Assembly (NCBI RefSeq): GCF_036226765.1
Contig: NZ_CP109017.1
Coordinates: forward strand, 310,001-374,000
DNA: 64,000 nucleotides
Source of the DNA: Streptomyces sp. NBC_00670
GTDB taxonomy: Bacteria; Actinomycetota; Actinomycetes; Streptomycetales; Streptomycetaceae
Direction of reading: 5' to 3'
Positions 1-23,965 of the stretch are shown here, piece after piece. How positions within the stretch are numbered: position 1 is the stretch's first letter; each line of letters opens with the position of its first letter. The position numbers were made by a program, and so were the translations under genes. Under the pieces are notes generated by a model. It worked only from the letters and a program-made list of their open reading frames with translations. It had not been told where the DNA came from and did no database searches.

Positions 1-14556
<14,556 letters not shown>

Positions 14557-14617
14557 AGCGGCCCGTGCCTCCCCATCGCGGTGTGGAACGGCTCAACGGA
14601 GCCGCGACCGCTGGCAT

Positions 14618-14640
14618 AGTAAGGTAAGCATTGCCTTACT
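14618..14640. promoter_or_regulatory. Iron box 1 (DmdR/IdeR-type operator) of the NRPS gene
   Basis: The sequence is palindromic: AGTAAGG, nine central bases, then CCTTACT. It lies 62 bp upstream of the NRPS start codon and matches roughly 12 of 19 positions of the actinobacterial iron-box consensus (TTAGGTTAGGCTCACCTAA). Iron-loaded DmdR would repress here (inference from the family). Confidence 0.8.
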
Positions 14641-14725
14641 TGATAGCCCGACTTCGGGAACCGGCCGCGTAGACCGGCGTCGCGGAACCACCCGCGACCA
14701 CGGACGATGGGGGCGGCATGGATTC

Positions 14726-14744
14726 TGAGGATAAGCTCACCTAA
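14726..14744. promoter_or_regulatory. Iron box 2 upstream of the siderophore permease operon
   Basis: TGAGGATAAGCTCACCTAA matches 16 of 19 positions of the iron-box consensus, the best of the three boxes. It lies 49 bp before the GTG start of the first permease gene, which is why an earlier in-frame ATG at 14707 is not taken as the start. Confidence 0.85.
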
Positions 14745-14793
14745 CCTGCTGAAGGACCGTCCGGCACCCGGACGACGACAGGGAGACCGGCAC

Positions 14794-15819
14794 GTGGCTT
14801 CACGCAGAAAACTCCGCACCACGGTGCTGGTGACCTCCGTCGTCGCGTCCCTCCTCGTCCTGTCCCTGCTCTCCGTCGCGCTGGGCGCGCTGAACGTGCC
14901 GCCCGACCAGGTCGTCCGCTCGGTCCTCGGCCGTCCGCCGAGCCGTCTCGTCGACAACATCGTGTGGTCGGTGCGCGTGCCCCGGACGCTGCTCGGCCTG
15001 ACGACCGGCGCCGCGCTCGGCCTCTCCGGGGCGCTGATGCAGGCCCTGACCCGCAATCCGCTCGCCGATCCCGGGATCCTCGGGGTGAGCGCCGGGGCCT
15101 CGTTCGCGATCGTGCTGGCGGTGGGCGTGTTCGGGGTCGGATCGCTGTACGGGTACGTGTGGTTCGCGTTCGCCGGGGCGATGGCCGCCAGTGTGCTGGT
15201 CTTCTTCCTGGGACGGCTCGGCCGGTCCGGTGCCACACCGGTGAAGCTCGCGCTCGCCGGGGTCGCCGTCACCGCGATGCTGTCGTCGCTGACCAGCGCC
15301 GTCGTCCTCACCGACCAGGACGCGCTGGACCGTTACCGCTACTGGTCCGCCGGCAGCCTGGCCGACCAGGACTCCGGGGATCTGCTGCGCATCCTGCCGT
15401 TCCTGGCCGTCGGCGCCGTCCTCGCGCTGTCCTGCGCACCCGCGCTCAACAGCCTCGCCCTCGGCGACGACGTGGCCGCCTCGCTCGGCCGGCGGCTCGG
15501 TCTCGTACGGCTCCAGGGCGTCACCGCGATCATGCTGCTGACCGGTGCCTCCGTCGCCGTCATCGGGCCCGTGGTCTTCCTCGGCCTGGTCGTCCCGCAC
15601 ATCGCCCGCATCCTGGCGCAGTACGCGGGGCTCGGCCCCGACCACCGCTGGCTGCTGCCGCTGTCCGCGGCGCTCGCGCCGGTACTGCTGCTGGCCGCCG
15701 ACATCCTGGGCCGCGTGGTGGCCCGGCCCACCGAGATCCAGGCCGGTGTGCTGGTCGCCTTCCTCGGCGGCCCGTTCTTCGTCGCCCTGGTCCGCCGCCG
15801 TAAGCTCGCGGAGGTGTGA
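14794..15819 (+). CDS. FecCD-type siderophore ABC transporter permease (first subunit)
   Basis: This 341-residue integral membrane permease of the FecCD/BtuC family would import a ferric hydroxamate with the following permease and ATPase. After a basic N-terminus, a first membrane segment (TTVLVTSVVASLLVLSLLSV) is followed by the family motif RVPRTLLGLTTGAALGLSGA and QALTRNPLADPGILG, then several hydrophobic helices and the GPVVFLGLVVPHIAR motif near the C-terminus. The GTG at 14794 has GGGAGA 7 bp upstream and lies downstream of the iron box. It overlaps the next gene by 4 bp (GTGA). It is an equivalent of CchC of the coelichelin cluster. No substrate-binding lipoprotein is encoded in the window. 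Confidence 0.93.
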   Translation: MASRRKLRTTVLVTSVVASLLVLSLLSVALGALNVPPDQVVRSVLGRPPSRLVDNIVWSVRVPRTLLGLTTGAALGLSGALMQALTRNPLADPGILGVSAGASFAIVLAVGVFGVGSLYGYVWFAFAGAMAASVLVFFLGRLGRSGATPVKLALAGVAVTAMLSSLTSAVVLTDQDALDRYRYWSAGSLADQDSGDLLRILPFLAVGAVLALSCAPALNSLALGDDVAASLGRRLGLVRLQGVTAIMLLTGASVAVIGPVVFLGLVVPHIARILAQYAGLGPDHRWLLPLSAALAPVLLLAADILGRVVARPTEIQAGVLVAFLGGPFFVALVRRRKLAEV

Positions 15820-16916
15820 GCGTGCCCGCACAGTCCCCACCCGTACCGGCTCGGCGCGTGCCCGCGCCGTCGCCACTGCGGGGCCGGCCCTTCCGGCTGG
15901 CCGTGCCGCCCGTGTCCGGGGTGCTGCGGCCGCGGCTGGTGCTCACCGGCGCACTGCTGGCGGCCGGTGCCTTCCTGCTGTTCTGCTGGGGTCTGACGAT
16001 CGGTGACTATCCGGTCGCGTTCCCCGAGGTCGTCAAGGCGCTGGGCGGGGCGGGCGACGCCGCCACCGTCACCGTCGTGCGGGACCTGCGGCTGCCCCGG
16101 GCCCTGACCGGGCTCCTGGTCGGGGTCGCGTTCGGCGTCTCGGGGGCCGTGTTCCAGACGATGACCCGCAACCCGCTCGCCAGTCCCGACATGATCGGGC
16201 TGACCCAGGGTGCCGGTACGGCCGTCGTCGCCGCCCTCGTCCTCGGTTGGACCGGCGGGCTCGGCCTGTCGACGCTCGGGCTGCTCGGCGCGCTCGCGAC
16301 CGCGCTGCTGGTGTACGCGCTGGCCTGGAAGGGCGGGGCCACCGGGTACCGGATCGTCCTCGTCGGCATCGGCGTGTCCTGGATGTGCACCAGTGCCACC
16401 GACTTCCTGGTGGCGCGCGGCGACCGGTTCGAGGCGCAGCAGGCCGTCGGCTGGCTGGTGGGCAACCTCAACGGCCGTACCTGGGAGCAGGTGGACGCCC
16501 TCGCCGTCGCGCTGGCCGTGCTGCTGCCCGTCACCCTCGGCATGGGCCGCTGGATGCGCACGCTCCAGCTCGGCGACGACGTGGCCGCCGGGCTCGGCAC
16601 GCCCGTCCAGGCGGTGCGGCTGGCGCTGCTGCTGACCGGGGTGGGTCTTGTCGCCTTCGGTACGGCGGCGGCGGGGCCGGTGGCGTTCGTGGCGCTGGCC
16701 TGCCCCCAGATCGCCCAGCGGCTGGCGGGCACGTCGGCGCCGCCGCCGCTGGTCTCCGGTCTCACCGGTGCGTTCGTCGTCCTCGGTTCCGACCTCGTCG
16801 CGCGCGAGGCGATTCCCGGGACGGAACTGCCGGTCGGGATCGTCACCGGCGCCCTCGGTGCGCCGGTACTGCTCTGGCTGCTCATCCGCGCCAACCGCGC
16901 GGGGTCTGGAGGCTGA
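15816..16916 (+). CDS. FecCD-type siderophore ABC transporter permease (second subunit)
   Basis: This 366-residue permease is translationally coupled to the previous gene by a GTGA overlap. It carries the FecCD signatures [25 protein letters not shown] and [19 protein letters not shown], repeated membrane helices, and [19 protein letters not shown] near the end. The N-terminal 50 residues are proline- and arginine-rich and cytoplasmic. Two different FecCD subunits side by side form a heterodimeric channel, as in coelichelin (CchC/CchD) and enterobactin (FepD/FepG) uptake. It is co-transcribed with its neighbours under iron box 2. Confidence 0.93.
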   Translation: MSVPAQSPPVPARRVPAPSPLRGRPFRLAVPPVSGVLRPRLVLTGALLAAGAFLLFCWGLTIGDYPVAFPEVVKALGGAGDAATVTVVRDLRLPRALTGLLVGVAFGVSGAVFQTMTRNPLASPDMIGLTQGAGTAVVAALVLGWTGGLGLSTLGLLGALATALLVYALAWKGGATGYRIVLVGIGVSWMCTSATDFLVARGDRFEAQQAVGWLVGNLNGRTWEQVDALAVALAVLLPVTLGMGRWMRTLQLGDDVAAGLGTPVQAVRLALLLTGVGLVAFGTAAAGPVAFVALACPQIAQRLAGTSAPPPLVSGLTGAFVVLGSDLVAREAIPGTELPVGIVTGALGAPVLLWLLIRANRAGSGG

Positions 16917-16920
16917 CCGC

Positions 16921-17799
<879 letters not shown>

Positions 17800-18152
17800 G
17801 ATCTGACGGCTCCCTGAGCCCGACGGCCCCCACAGCCTGCGCGTCAGCCACACCCCTGGCGGTGGTCCTGTGCGTGGGCGCGTGCGGGTACATCGTGGTT
17901 CCTCGCGCAGTTCCCCGCGCCCCTGAGGGGGTGGGGGTTCCGTGCGTCGGTGAGTGCGGGTGCATCGTGGTTTTGGCAGGGGGCGGCCCGGGGCTTTCAG
18001 GGGCGCGGGGAACTGCGCGATCAGCCAGTGACGGGCCGCAGTCGCCCACGAGCCGTACCACCCCGCCCGGAGGGCGCCCCGGCCCGGCCGGGTGCCCCCC
18101 GCCGGCACGCCCTCGGCCGTGTGGGCGGGCGAGGGGTGCCGGGGCCGCCCCG
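17800..18152. other. Convergent spacer with Streptomyces intergenic repeats
   Basis: This 353-bp gap separates the converging ATPase and formyltransferase genes. I see no gene in it. It holds a direct repeat (GTGCGGGTACATCGTGGTT at 17882-17900 and again at 17954-17972 with one change) and the inverted repeat listed separately. No iron box was found here. Confidence 0.7.
17905..18018. repeat. Inverted copies of a common Streptomyces intergenic element
   Basis: A 21-bp arm at 17905-17925 (GCGCAGTTCCCCGCG core) is repeated exactly in inverse orientation at 17998-18018 (GGGGCGCGGGGAACTGCGC core), 72 bp apart. The same core is seen in many Streptomyces intergenic regions. It could fold as a long hairpin between the two converging genes and act as a bidirectional terminator. 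Confidence 0.75.
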
Positions 18153-19106
18153 TCAGGGGTGGGACGTCAGGTAGCCGCCCATCGTGGGGAAGTACTCGGC
18201 CGCCGAGTACTCCGCACCGTCGTCCGTGCGCACCCGCCGCACGAGCAGCCCCCGGCACCGGCCGGTGTACGCGTCCGCGCCCGCGACGACGACGACGCCG
18301 TCGCCCTCGCGGATGAAGATACGGCCCGGCGTCCCCCCGTAGCGCCCCTCCGAGACCCCCGCGGAGACGATCCGCAGCCGCTCCCCGCGATGGAACGCGT
18401 ACGCGTTCGGGTACGGGTCCGACTGGGCCCGAACGAGCCGCTCCAGGCGCTCCGCGGGCCAACTCCAGTCGATCCGGCTGTCCTCGGCCGAGCGTTTGTG
18501 GAAGAAGCTGGCCCTGGCCCGGTCCTGCGGCAGCCACCGCCCGGCGTCCCGCCCGGAGGCGATCAGGTCGAGGGACTCGCGCACGAGGGGCGCGATGAGG
18601 TCGACGGTACGGTGGAACAGGTCGGTGGCCGTGTCGGCCGGCCCCACCGGCACCGACCGCTGCACCAGCACGTCCCCCGCGTCGAGTTCGGCGTTCATCC
18701 GGTGCGCCGTCACCCCCACCCGCTCCTCCCCGTTGAGCAGCGCCCAGATGAGGGGCGAGAACCCCGCGTACGCCGGCAGCAACGAGTCGTGGATGTTGAG
18801 CGTGCCGTGCGGCGGCAGGTCGAACAGCTCCGGCGGAAGCCAGGTGCGCCAGTTGTTGGCGACGATGATGTCCGGCCGTGCCTCCCGTACCGCGGCGAGG
18901 AGTTCGGCGTCGTCGGGGCGGTTGCGCAGCAGGACGGGTACGCCGTGCTTCTCGGCGAGTTCGGCGACGTTGTCGTCCCAGATCTTCTCGTACGCGTGCT
19001 CGCTCCTCGGATGGGTGAGAACGAGGACGACCTCGTGCTCCGAGTCGAGCAGGGCCTGCAGCGTGCGGTGCCCCCAGGTCTGGTAGCCGAGCATGACGAC
19101 CCTCAT
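18153..19106 (-). CDS. Formyltransferase for N5-hydroxyornithine (methionyl-tRNA formyltransferase fold)
   Basis: This 317-residue protein has a formyl_trans_N domain (MRVVMLGYQTWGHRTL start, IIVANNWRTWLPPELF, GTLNIHDSLLPAYAGFSPLIWALLNGE with the catalytic Asn-His-Asp region) and a C-terminal formyltransferase domain (SRIDWSWPAERLERLVRAQSDPYP). In siderophore clusters this family transfers formyl from N10-formyl-tetrahydrofolate to N5-hydroxyornithine, as CchA does for coelichelin. The ATG at 19106 has GGAAGG upstream. It diverges from the ornithine hydroxylase across iron box 3, so both precursor enzymes should respond to iron together. A housekeeping Fmt is less likely because no def or tRNA-modification genes are near. 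Confidence 0.92.
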   Translation of the reverse strand: MRVVMLGYQTWGHRTLQALLDSEHEVVLVLTHPRSEHAYEKIWDDNVAELAEKHGVPVLLRNRPDDAELLAAVREARPDIIVANNWRTWLPPELFDLPPHGTLNIHDSLLPAYAGFSPLIWALLNGEERVGVTAHRMNAELDAGDVLVQRSVPVGPADTATDLFHRTVDLIAPLVRESLDLIASGRDAGRWLPQDRARASFFHKRSAEDSRIDWSWPAERLERLVRAQSDPYPNAYAFHRGERLRIVSAGVSEGRYGGTPGRIFIREGDGVVVVAGADAYTGRCRGLLVRRVRTDDGAEYSAAEYFPTMGGYLTSHP

Positions 19107-19136
19107 GGCGGTCCTTCCTCTCCCACGACTCCATTG

Positions 19137-19155
19137 CAAGGTAAGCCTTACCTTA
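19137..19155. promoter_or_regulatory. Iron box 3 between formyltransferase and ornithine hydroxylase
   Basis: CAAGGTAAGCCTTACCTTA agrees with about 13 of 19 consensus positions and has palindromic AAGGTAAG / CTTACCTT halves. It is 31 bp from the formyltransferase ATG and 37 bp from the hydroxylase GTG, placed to control both divergent promoters. Confidence 0.85.
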
Positions 19156-19191
19156 TCTAGCATGTGGGTGCCTGAGGGAGGCGATGCATAG

Positions 19192-20523
19192 GTGAAATCA
19201 CCGGTCATGGGTTCCGACGCCGTCCACGACGTCCACGACATCGTCGGGATCGGTTTCGGCCCGTCAAATCTCGCCCTGTCCGTGGCAGTCGAGGAGCACA
19301 ACGCGAACGTCGGCGCCGGCCGCCGTCTGAACGCCCTGTTCCTGGAACGCCAGCCGCGCTTCGGCTGGCACCGGGGCATGCTGATCGACGACGCCACGAT
19401 GCAGGTGTCCTTCCTCAAGGACCTGGTGACCCTGCGCAATCCGGCGAGCGACTACAGCTTCCTGTGCTTCCTGCGCGAGCGCGGCAGGCTGATCGACTTC
19501 CTGAACCAGAAGACGCTGTTCCCGCTGCGGATGGAGTTCCACGAGTACTTCGAGTGGGCCGCCGCACGCGTCTCGCACCTGGTCTCCTACGGCAGCGAGG
19601 TCGTCACCGTCACCCCGGTGCGCGACGCCGCCGGCCGGATGGACCTCTTCGAGATCACCTGCCGCGACACCGCGGATCCGGACTCGACCGTGACGTACCG
19701 GGCCCGCAACATCAGCGTCGCCATGGGCCTGGAACCGCACGTGCCGCCGGGCCTGGAGCTGTCCGAACACGTCTGGCACACCAGCCAGTTGCTGCCCCGG
19801 ACGGCCCAACTCGCCGCCGAGGGAAGGCCGGTGCGCCGGGCGGTCGTGCTCGGCGCCGGGCAGAGCGCCGCCGAGGCGGTGGACTATCTGCACCGCACCT
19901 TCCCCGAGGCGGAGGTGTGCTCGGTCTTCGCGAAGTACGGCTACACGCCCGCCGACGACAGCCCGTTCGCCAACCGGATCTTCGACCCGGAGGCGGTGGA
20001 CGTCTACTTCTCCTCGCCGTCCGAGGTGAAGCAGTCCCTGCTCGACTACCACCGCTCCACCAACTATTCCGTCGTCGACATGGAGTTGATCGAGTCGCTG
20101 TACGCCGCCTCGTACCGGGAGAAGGTGGCCGGACGGGAGCGGCTGCGCTTCCTCAACGTCTCCCGTGTCCGCGAGGTGCGTCCCGGTGACGGGGGCGGAC
20201 TCGACGTGGCCGTGGAGTTCCTGCCCACCGGCGAGCGCCAGGTGCTCCCCGCCGACGTGCTGGTGCTCGCCACCGGCTACCGGCCCCGCGACCTCGCCGC
20301 CCTGCTCGGCCCGGCGGCCAAGTTCTGCCTCCGTGACGACGGGGACGCGGTACGCGTGGGCCGGGACCACCGGGTGGAGACGGTGCCGGAACTCACCGCC
20401 GGCATCTACCTCCAGGGCGGCACCGAGCACACCCACGGCCTGACCAGCACCCTGCTGTCGACGGTCGCGATCAGGGCGGAGGAGATCCACCGCTCCCTGC
20501 TGGCCGACGTGACGGCGGCCTGA
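19192..20523 (+). CDS. L-ornithine N5-monooxygenase
   Basis: This 443-residue flavoprotein of the SidA/PvdA/IucD family hydroxylates ornithine at N5 using FAD and NADPH, the first step in making hydroxamate groups. Visible motifs are the FAD-binding GIGFGPSNLAL near residue 18, the NADPH-binding GAGQSAAEAVDYL near residue 222, and the C-terminal LATGYRP motif near residue 360. The length matches the family. The GTG at 19192 is preceded by GGGAGG about 10 bp upstream; an ATG 15 bp later is a weaker alternative. It is regulated through iron box 3 and followed by a strong hairpin terminator, so it ends the siderophore cluster on this side. Confidence 0.96.
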   Translation: MKSPVMGSDAVHDVHDIVGIGFGPSNLALSVAVEEHNANVGAGRRLNALFLERQPRFGWHRGMLIDDATMQVSFLKDLVTLRNPASDYSFLCFLRERGRLIDFLNQKTLFPLRMEFHEYFEWAAARVSHLVSYGSEVVTVTPVRDAAGRMDLFEITCRDTADPDSTVTYRARNISVAMGLEPHVPPGLELSEHVWHTSQLLPRTAQLAAEGRPVRRAVVLGAGQSAAEAVDYLHRTFPEAEVCSVFAKYGYTPADDSPFANRIFDPEAVDVYFSSPSEVKQSLLDYHRSTNYSVVDMELIESLYAASYREKVAGRERLRFLNVSRVREVRPGDGGGLDVAVEFLPTGERQVLPADVLVLATGYRPRDLAALLGPAAKFCLRDDGDAVRVGRDHRVETVPELTAGIYLQGGTEHTHGLTSTLLSTVAIRAEEIHRSLLADVTAA

Positions 20524-20538
20524 CCCACGTACCGGTGG

Positions 20539-20574
20539 CCCCGGTCCGGACGGCACGACCCGTCCGGACCGGGG
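20539..20574 (+). terminator. Hairpin terminator after the ornithine hydroxylase
   Basis: A perfect 15-bp stem (CCCCGGTCCGGACGG at 20539-20553 with its complement at 20560-20574) closes a 6-nt loop, 16 bp after the stop codon. There is no U-tract, as is normal in Streptomyces. Confidence 0.8.
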
Positions 20575-20655
20575 TCCGTCAACTGCCGATTAATCAGCGC
20601 GCAACCCTGCCCGGGGATGATTGCGGATGCGGCAACCGGCCACGACAATCGGCGC

Positions 20656-21573
20656 ATGGATCACGTCGATCTGAACCTCGTCGAGGTGCTGGACGCGCTG
20701 CTGGCCGAGAACAGCGTGACGAGGGCCGCGGAGCGGCTGCACACCTCGCCGCCGGCCGTCAGCCGCGCCCTGGGCCGGTTGCGGCGCGCCTTCGGCGACC
20801 CGCTCCTCGTCCGCGCCGGACGGGAACTCGTGCCCACGCCCCGGGCGTTGGAGCTGCGCGGCGAGGTGCACGCGGTCGCCGCCCGGGCCCGGGCGCTGTT
20901 CGCGCCGTCGGCCGTCGCCGACCCCCGTACCGCCGTCCGCATGTTCGATCTGCAGGTCACGGACATGCTGTCCACGACGTTCCTGCCGTCCCTCATCGAC
21001 GATCTGCGGGTCCAGGCCCCCGGCATCTCGCTGCGGCTGCGGCCGGAGAGCGTCGAGGACACCCCCGCCCTGCGGGAGGGGCTGGTGGATCTGGAAATCG
21101 GCATCGTCCGCCCCGGTGACCCCGAGATCCGCTCGGCGGCGCTCGTCACGGAGACGCTGGTCGGCGCGGTACGGCCGGAGCATCCGCTGGCGGCGGCGCG
21201 GACCGTGACGGCACGGCGGTTCGCCGCCGCCGATCACATCGCCGTGTCCCGGCGCGGCCGGACCCACGGACCGATCGACGACCGGCTCGCGGACCTCGGC
21301 CTGAGCCGGCGCGTGGTCGCCGTGGTACCCACCTTCGCGAGCGCACTGTTCATGGCCCGCGAGACCGACGTCGTCTGCGTCGCCCCGGCCGGTCTGGGAC
21401 GGCGGATGCTCGACGCGCTCGGGCTGCGCGCGTTCCCGATCCCGCTGGAGCTGCCCCCGTTGACGATCGGCATGGCCTGGCACCCGCGCAACCACCACGA
21501 CCGCACCCACCGGCTCCTGCGCGAACGCACCCACCACCTCATGACGGCGGCTACGACATCCGCCACCTCATGA
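20656..21573 (+). CDS. LysR-family transcriptional regulator
   Basis: This 305-residue regulator starts MDHVDLNLVEVLDALLAENSVTRAAERLHTS, a LysR winged HTH (residues 5-62), followed by a LysR substrate-binding domain (residues 90-295). The N-terminal form and the C-terminal sequence resemble the NodD/PcpR branch. The ATG at 20656 is the best start because the HTH begins at once, although no clear ribosome site precedes it. It stands alone after the siderophore terminator and converges on a methyltransferase gene. Its target cannot be named from context. Confidence 0.9.
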   Translation: MDHVDLNLVEVLDALLAENSVTRAAERLHTSPPAVSRALGRLRRAFGDPLLVRAGRELVPTPRALELRGEVHAVAARARALFAPSAVADPRTAVRMFDLQVTDMLSTTFLPSLIDDLRVQAPGISLRLRPESVEDTPALREGLVDLEIGIVRPGDPEIRSAALVTETLVGAVRPEHPLAAARTVTARRFAAADHIAVSRRGRTHGPIDDRLADLGLSRRVVAVVPTFASALFMARETDVVCVAPAGLGRRMLDALGLRAFPIPLELPPLTIGMAWHPRNHHDRTHRLLRERTHHLMTAATTSATS

Positions 21574-21630
21574 CGGCGGCGACGGCGCCCGCCACCTCCT
21601 GAGCGCCACGGCCGTGGGCCGGGGTGGCGG

Positions 21631-22674
21631 TCAGACCGCCTCCAGCTCCATGCAGGAGTAGCCGCCGCCCACCGGGTACGTCCGGCCGCGCCGCCACCCG
21701 GTGGCGGCGAAGAGGGCGTCGAACTCGTTGAGGTCCCGCTCGACGCCGCCCGTGACGCAGAGCATGGCCATGTCGGAGAGGGCGGCGAAGTCGGGCTTGC
21801 CGAGCTCGCCGACGATCGTCTCGACGACCAGGGCACGTCCGCCCTCGCGGCTCGCGGCGCGGCAGTTGCTCAGAATCCGCGTACAGCGCTCGTCGTCCCA
21901 GTCGTGCAGGACCGTCTTGAGCAGGTGGAGGTCCCCGGCGGGCACCTCGGTGAAGAAGTCGCCGCCCACGCCGGTGAACCGGTCGGACAGACCCCGTCGT
22001 TCGGCCTCCTTGATCGCGCCCTCGACGGCGTGCGGCAGGTCGAGCACCCGCCCGCGCAGCGCCGGGTCCGCCTCCATCAGCGTCAGGACGAGGTGTCCGT
22101 CGGCGCCGCCGACGTCGACCGCCGTGGTGGCGCCCCTGACGTCGGCCCGGGCCGCGACGCCGTGGGTCACCAGGGCGGACATGTCGCTCATGGCGTCGGC
22201 GAACACCCGCGCCGTCTCGGCGTTCTCCGGCCGTCCGTAGTAGTCGAAGATGTCCTCGCCGAGCACCTTCCTCACCTGGCTCGCGCCCTCCCGCACCGCC
22301 TCGGGGAACAGGCCCCAGGGGCCCCAGTGCGACGGCCCGGCCTGGATCAGCAGCAGGGAGCGCAGGGAGCCCGGCACTCCGGCGCGCAGCAGTTGCCCGC
22401 GCCCGGTCAGGCCGAAGCGGCCGTCCCCCTCGTAGCTGAGCACGCCCAGCGAGGCGGCCGCGCGCATCAGACGGTAGGTGGCGCCCTCGTGGCTGTCCTC
22501 GCGTCCGGCCACCTCCTTCGCCGTCCGCGGCCCGTCGGCGAGATGGTCGACGACGTTGAGGCGGACGACGGCGTGCAGGATCTGAACGACCGCGCCACCG
22601 GTGAGCATGTTCATCAACTGCACGACATCCGCGGGCGGTTCGGGGGCCGTCACGGGCGTGGGGGTCTCGGTCAT
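21631..22674 (-). CDS. SAM-dependent O-methyltransferase (Methyltransf_2 family)
   Basis: This 347-residue enzyme has an N-terminal winged-helix dimerisation domain (residues 15-110, VVDHLADGPRTAKEVA) and a C-terminal methyltransferase domain with SAM motif VDVGGADGHLV near residue 180, DLPHAVEGA, and the family motif LKTVLHDWDDERC near residue 255. These are typical of actinomycete hydroxyl methylases of small aromatic compounds such as DnrK-like enzymes. The ATG at 22674 has GAGG 9 bp upstream. It is divergent from an AraC regulator with 140 bp between, suggesting that the regulator controls it. No other biosynthetic gene adjoins, so the substrate is unknown. Confidence 0.9.
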   Translation of the reverse strand: MTETPTPVTAPEPPADVVQLMNMLTGGAVVQILHAVVRLNVVDHLADGPRTAKEVAGREDSHEGATYRLMRAAASLGVLSYEGDGRFGLTGRGQLLRAGVPGSLRSLLLIQAGPSHWGPWGLFPEAVREGASQVRKVLGEDIFDYYGRPENAETARVFADAMSDMSALVTHGVAARADVRGATTAVDVGGADGHLVLTLMEADPALRGRVLDLPHAVEGAIKEAERRGLSDRFTGVGGDFFTEVPAGDLHLLKTVLHDWDDERCTRILSNCRAASREGGRALVVETIVGELGKPDFAALSDMAMLCVTGGVERDLNEFDALFAATGWRRGRTYPVGGGYSCMELEAV

Positions 22675-22814
22675 GGCGCGCAACCTCGTTGGCTTCGATG
22701 GTGTCAACAAAAGAGGTCTGTAGTGTCGACGCGGCCGGGGCGGGGGCGCATGCATCTGCGTGCCGGGTGGCCGGGACTTCCGCGTCGGTGGCAGGGAACG
22801 ACGGCGGGACGGCG

Positions 22815-23822
22815 ATGACAGCACAACGACCGGATGCGGAAACGACGTCGGGGTCCATACCGGGAGCGGGGCGGACGTTCACCGCGGACGTCACGCGACC
22901 GGCACCCGGCGCCCGCGGCTTCGACGTCTTCCGGCGGGAGTGGGAAGCGCAGACGGGCGAGGCGCTGCCGCTGCCGTCCTTCGACACCGGTGAGTCCGGT
23001 GCGTTCCGGATCGGTGTGCGGGCGGCCAAGGTCCATGACGCGGTCGTCGCGGACGTGCGCTTCACCCGGTTCGTCGGGCGCCCCTCCGGGTCCCGGGAGC
23101 TCGGCGACCGGGTGCTGGTGCACCTGATGTCGGAGGGCTCCTGGCGGTTCGTCGGGCTCGACCGGCGCAGCGAGAGCGCCACCGTCACGGCCGGGTCGTT
23201 CCTCGCCCGCCGCAACGGCGCGCCCACGCTGTTCGACGTGGCGCCCGGCTCGCGCGCGACGGTGCTCATCCTGCCCACCTCGGTCCTCGACGGCGCCCAC
23301 GACACCCGGCAGATCCTCGGCTCCCACGACTCCGCCGCGATGCGCGTGCTGCGGGCGCACGCCCGCATGGTCCGCGAGACGGTGCACGAACTGGGCGGGC
23401 CGGCCGTCCTGGCCTCGCGCGACGCCCTGGTCGAGCTCACCCGGGGGGCGCTGCGGCAGGAGCTCGACGACGCCGAGCCACGGCTGGCCCCCGCGCTCGC
23501 CCGGGCCGCGATGCTCCTCGCCGACGAACACCTGGCGGACCCCGGCCTCACCCCCGCCTCGCTCGCCCGTCGGCTCAACGTCTCCCTGCGCACACTGCAC
23601 CGCGCGTTCGCCGGTACCGGGGAGCCGGTGGCCGCGTACATCCGGCGCAGACGGCTGGAGTGCGCACGGCGGGAGCTGCTCGCCCGCTGGGGCCGGCCCA
23701 GCGTCACGGAGGCCGCCGCCCGCTGGCACTTCGCGGACGGCAGCCACTTCACCCGCGCCTTCAAACGGCAGTACGGGGAGACCCCCACCCAGGCGATGGC
23801 CCGCACCCCACGGTTGCCCTAG
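22815..23822 (+). CDS. AraC-family transcriptional regulator
   Basis: This 335-residue regulator has an AraC-binding-like N-terminal domain (residues 35-200, FDVFRREWEAQTGEALPL) and a C-terminal double HTH (residues 228-330; LTPASLARRLNVSLRTLHRAFAGTG and VTEAAARWHFADGSHFTRAFKRQYGETP). This is the common layout of Streptomyces AraC proteins with a PF14525-type sensor. The frame stays open for 42 codons upstream, but the ATG at 22815 gives the normal N-terminus. It is divergent from the methyltransferase and is probably its regulator. Confidence 0.92.
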   Translation: MTAQRPDAETTSGSIPGAGRTFTADVTRPAPGARGFDVFRREWEAQTGEALPLPSFDTGESGAFRIGVRAAKVHDAVVADVRFTRFVGRPSGSRELGDRVLVHLMSEGSWRFVGLDRRSESATVTAGSFLARRNGAPTLFDVAPGSRATVLILPTSVLDGAHDTRQILGSHDSAAMRVLRAHARMVRETVHELGGPAVLASRDALVELTRGALRQELDDAEPRLAPALARAAMLLADEHLADPGLTPASLARRLNVSLRTLHRAFAGTGEPVAAYIRRRRLECARRELLARWGRPSVTEAAARWHFADGSHFTRAFKRQYGETPTQAMARTPRLP

Positions 23823-23965
23823 GCCCTCACCGGTACCGCCGCACGGCGGATCCGCTTCGTGCGGGGCCACGTACATGTGTACGTCGGTTCGTTCGCGCGT
23901 ACGAACCCGAGGCGGTGGTCGCGCTCCTAGGGTCGGAACCCGCGGGCGTATCCGAGGAGGCGACC

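Noticed and set aside
14707..14793. ATG at 14707 as the start of the first permease
   Set aside because: It would translate through the iron box and lacks a ribosome site; the GTG at 14794 has both correct spacing and a normal N-terminus.
17905..18018. CRISPR array or insertion-sequence ends
   Set aside because: There are only two inverted copies, no regular spacers, no transposase and no target duplication.
18153..19106. Housekeeping methionyl-tRNA formyltransferase
   Set aside because: The position between an iron box and an ornithine hydroxylase, and the lack of def or rsmB neighbours, favour the siderophore role.
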